A DNA stretch of 7,946 nt from Peptococcaceae bacterium (lineage in GTDB: Bacteria; Bacillota; Desulfitobacteriia; Desulfitobacteriales; Syntrophobotulaceae), in the NCBI GenBank assembly GCA_012523535.1, contig JAAYII010000275.1:1-7946 (forward strand), read 5' to 3'. A program made the position numbers and the translations under genes. Under the pieces are notes generated by a model. That model saw only the letters and a list, made by a program, of their open reading frames with translations, searched no databases and was not told where the DNA came from. This document shows, in pieces, positions 6,093 through 7,946 of the stretch. How positions within the stretch are numbered: the stretch's first letter is position 1; each line of letters opens with the position of its first letter.

Positions 6093-6100
6093 AAGGAGGT
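6093..6100 (+). promoter_or_regulatory. Ribosome binding site that sets the reductase start
   Basis: A full AAGGAGGT lies 8 nt before the ATG at 6109. It lies inside the longest open frame, which begins with GTG at 6070, so the ATG at 6109 is the true start. The first residues from there, MALKFPHLFEPITLGK, also fit the normal beginning of the family. Confidence 0.85.
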
Positions 6101-6108
6101 ATTTGCGA

Positions 6109-7458
6109 ATGGCGTTGAAATTTCCCCATCTTTTTGAACCCATAACTTTAGGCAAAACAGTATTTCGCAATAGAATTTTTGCTTCACCCACCGGTTTTCA
6201 AAACGGCGATCACCTCAACCTGCCAAGCAAGGAACTGATTGCTTATTATGAACTAAAAGCGTTGGGCGGGGCGGCGGCAGTTACTATGGGCGATTGCTTG
6301 GTAGACAGTAAAAACGGCCGAGTGACTAAAGTGCAATTCCCCCTTGATGATACGAATCAGAAAGGCCCTTTGAGTTCCCTGTGCAAGGCCATTACCAGAC
6401 ATGGTGCTGTGGCTTCATTGGAACTCCAGCATGGTGGAATGTATGCTCGTACTACAGGCGAGCAACTTGGTTACGTATGGGGACCTTCAGCCACCATGTT
6501 GCCCTTTAGACCGGGCGGCAGTCCCCAGGTTAAATCGGACGGGAAAATGATCGAGGTAAGGGAAATGTCCGAGGAAATGATAGAATACACTATTTCTCGT
6601 TTCGGAGATGCAGCCTTATTTGCCAAGGAGCGCGGTTTTGGCATGGTCATGATCCATGGGGGTCACGGTTGGCTGGTATCTCAGTTTATGTCCAGTAAAA
6701 CAAACAAGAGAAAAGACCGTTGGGGAGGATCTCTGGAAAATCGCATGAGATTTCCCTTGGCTATTATAGAAGATATCCGCAAAAAATGCGGTCGGGATTT
6801 TCCGATTGAGTTCCGTATGAGCGGTTCGGAATGCAATCCCGCCGGATATGATCTTGATGAAGGTATTAGAATTGCCCAAATGCTGGACGGCAAAGTGGAT
6901 CTCATTCATGTATCCGCCGGCAATCATGAGATTTTCGATGTGTTTTTTATTACTCATCCTTCCATGTTTCATGAGGATGGTTGCAATGTCAAATATGCTG
7001 CCGAGATTAAGAAGCATGTGAAAACACCGGTGGCTACGGTTGGGGCCTTGTCTGACCCGGCTATGATGGAAGAGATTATTGCTTCGGGTTTGGCCGTTGT
7101 GGTAGAATTAGGAAGGCAGACTTTGGCTGATCCTGATTTGCCCATCAAAGCGCGTACCGGGCGCGAGGATGAAATTAACCAATGCTTGCGTTGCTATTCT
7201 TGCTTCTCTGAATGCGATGCCACTTGCCATTTTCTTTGTGCCATTAATCCCGTTATCGGGAACGAATATGAAGCAAAGTTTGACCTGTCTCCAAAATATA
7301 AAAAGAAAGTGCTTGTTGCCGGCGGCGGTATTAGCGGCATGCAAGCGGCTTTAACCTGTGCGGAGAGGGGACATGAAGTCATTCTTTGCGAAAAAACCGC
7401 TGAACTGGGTGGCATTTTATTGTGTGAAGAGCAAGTCCCTTTTAAGAAAAAACTCTAA
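6109..7458 (+). CDS. Old Yellow Enzyme-type NADH:flavin oxidoreductase/2-enoate reductase, N-terminal 449 residues, ended by an in-frame TAA
   Basis: This belongs to the enoate reductase, 2,4-dienoyl-CoA reductase (FadH) and BaiCD/BaiH group: an FMN TIM barrel, a 4Fe-4S site and an FAD/NAD(P)H module that together reduce activated C=C bonds. The barrel begins FEPITLGKTVFRNRI. LELQHGGMYA marks the flavin and substrate region, and HGGHGWLVSQFMS (residue 188 is Trp) leads into the signature RWGGSLENRMRF. The cluster loop has six cysteines: C359, C362, C365, C369, C373 and C377, ending in CAINP. A Rossmann motif GGGISG (405-410) starts the FAD domain. The frame stops at TAA (7456-7458) after PFKKKL, but conserved sequence continues in the same frame. 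Intact family members have about 640-670 residues, so this product would lack most of the FAD/NAD half. It has its own promoter region after the tetR terminator. The substrate is unknown; the gene may be a pseudogene. Confidence 0.88.
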   Translation: MALKFPHLFEPITLGKTVFRNRIFASPTGFQNGDHLNLPSKELIAYYELKALGGAAAVTMGDCLVDSKNGRVTKVQFPLDDTNQKGPLSSLCKAITRHGAVASLELQHGGMYARTTGEQLGYVWGPSATMLPFRPGGSPQVKSDGKMIEVREMSEEMIEYTISRFGDAALFAKERGFGMVMIHGGHGWLVSQFMSSKTNKRKDRWGGSLENRMRFPLAIIEDIRKKCGRDFPIEFRMSGSECNPAGYDLDEGIRIAQMLDGKVDLIHVSAGNHEIFDVFFITHPSMFHEDGCNVKYAAEIKKHVKTPVATVGALSDPAMMEEIIASGLAVVVELGRQTLADPDLPIKARTGREDEINQCLRCYSCFSECDATCHFLCAINPVIGNEYEAKFDLSPKYKKKVLVAGGGISGMQAALTCAERGHEVILCEKTAELGGILLCEEQVPFKKKL

Positions 7459-7946
7459 TTGTACCTGGAAAAACAAAAGCGAATGGTGGAAAGATCGGGA
7501 ATTGAAGTCAGGCTTAATACCGAAGTGACAAAAGAATTGGCCGCTGAAATCGCCCCGGATGTAATTATTGCGGCAATGGGGGCAACTCCGATTAAACCCG
7601 ATATTCCTGGCATAGAAAGTGATAAAGTTTTCGGAGCGGTGGAAATATACAAGAATCCGCAGTTGGCAGGGGAGCGAGTGGTGATTATCGGCGGCGGCCT
7701 GGTGGGCGTTGAATTGGCGATTTTCCTTTCCATTAGGGGCAGCAAAGTAACCATCCTGGAAATGATGCCTTCATTGAATTATGGCGCTTCCGGCGTCCAT
7801 GGCGCTTTTCTCGATTTAAAAATCCCCGAATACGGCATAACGGTAGAACTCTCAACCAAAGCCCTGGAAATCAATGACCGGGGGGTTGTTGGCAAGGACC
7901 AAAGCGGCAAGCGGAAAGTTTTTCCTGCGGATACCGTCGTTTATGC
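7459..7946 (+). pseudogene. Continuation of the enoate reductase (FAD/NAD(P)H-binding half) beyond the internal stop, cut by the window end
   Basis: From TTG at 7459 the frame used upstream of the TAA stays open to the window end (162 codons). It begins LYLEKQKRMVERSGIEVRLNTEVT and continues with DVIIAAMGATPIKPDIPGIES. The second Rossmann motif follows, VVIIGGGLVGVELAIFLS (glycines from 7690), expected to bind NAD(P)H, then KVTILEMMPSLNYGA. This joins seamlessly with the preceding part, so the only damage seen is the single stop, probably in place of a Lys or Glu codon (AAA or GAA to TAA). The first in-frame ATG after the stop is at 7483 but has no convincing ribosome site. TTG directly follows the stop and could in principle allow reinitiation. 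It is therefore treated as the second half of an interrupted gene, with its 3' end outside the window. Confidence 0.75.

Noticed and set aside
6070..6108. GTG start giving the reductase 13 extra residues
   Set aside because: The strong AAGGAGGT lies inside this stretch and points to the ATG at 6109, where family similarity begins.
6616..7017. 133-codon open frame on the minus strand
   Set aside because: It is antisense to the conserved OYE barrel; no family resemblance and no sensible ribosome site was noted.
7456..7458. TAA read as an amino acid by recoding (selenocysteine or pyrrolysine type)
   Set aside because: Known recoding uses TGA or TAG, and several neighbouring genes end normally in TAA.
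1..7946. CRISPR arrays, insertion sequences, tRNA or rRNA genes
   Set aside because: No spaced direct repeats, transposase-like frames, long terminal inverted repeats or cloverleaf-like sequences were noticed on reading both strands.

Overview
The window looks like a chromosomal piece of a moderately low-GC, anaerobic, probably spore-forming Firmicute (Clostridia). The Peptococcaceae/Desulfitobacteriaceae-like groups are my best guess. The reasons are consensus sigma-A-type promoters, strong AGGAGG-type ribosome binding sites, Rho-independent terminators, a MutL with the endonuclease motif of MutH-less bacteria, a Bacillus ENP1-type peptidase, a DegV protein, and an Fe-S flavin enoate reductase of the kind common in anaerobes. 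The taxon is inferred from gene content, not from a marker gene.

Left part (1-4201): a rearranged version of the widespread mutL-miaA-hfq neighbourhood. The 3' part of mutL enters from the left edge. It meets a convergent minus-strand M14 peptidase gene (gamma-D-glutamyl-diamino-acid endopeptidase I-like), with the two stops 6 bp apart. A 60-70 bp divergent promoter region follows, then an RsmJ-like methyltransferase, miaA and hfq. These three form a likely operon concerned with rRNA/tRNA modification and RNA chaperoning, closed by a hairpin terminator after hfq.

Middle part (4202-5987): an AT-rich leader with a good promoter (TTGACA-N18-TATGAT) drives degV (fatty-acid-binding FakB/DegV family) and a TetR-family regulator 18 bp downstream. 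A strong terminator ends this unit. A perfect dyad covers the degV -10 box.

Right part (5988-7946, running off the edge): an Old Yellow Enzyme/2-enoate reductase-type flavin oxidoreductase with its own leader. A perfect 12-bp palindrome lies next to its candidate -10 box. The reading frame is interrupted by one in-frame TAA at 7456-7458, after which clearly homologous sequence continues in the same frame to the window end. This is either a nonsense mutation (pseudogene), a sequencing error, or less likely a split or readthrough gene.

The degV-tetR-enoate reductase group could be a small fatty-acid or enoate-responsive locus, with the TetR protein acting on one or both dyads. That is inference from context. 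I see no mobile elements, CRISPR arrays, tRNA or rRNA genes, and no clear evidence of a wholly new system. The most useful leads are the interrupted reductase and the two promoter dyads.
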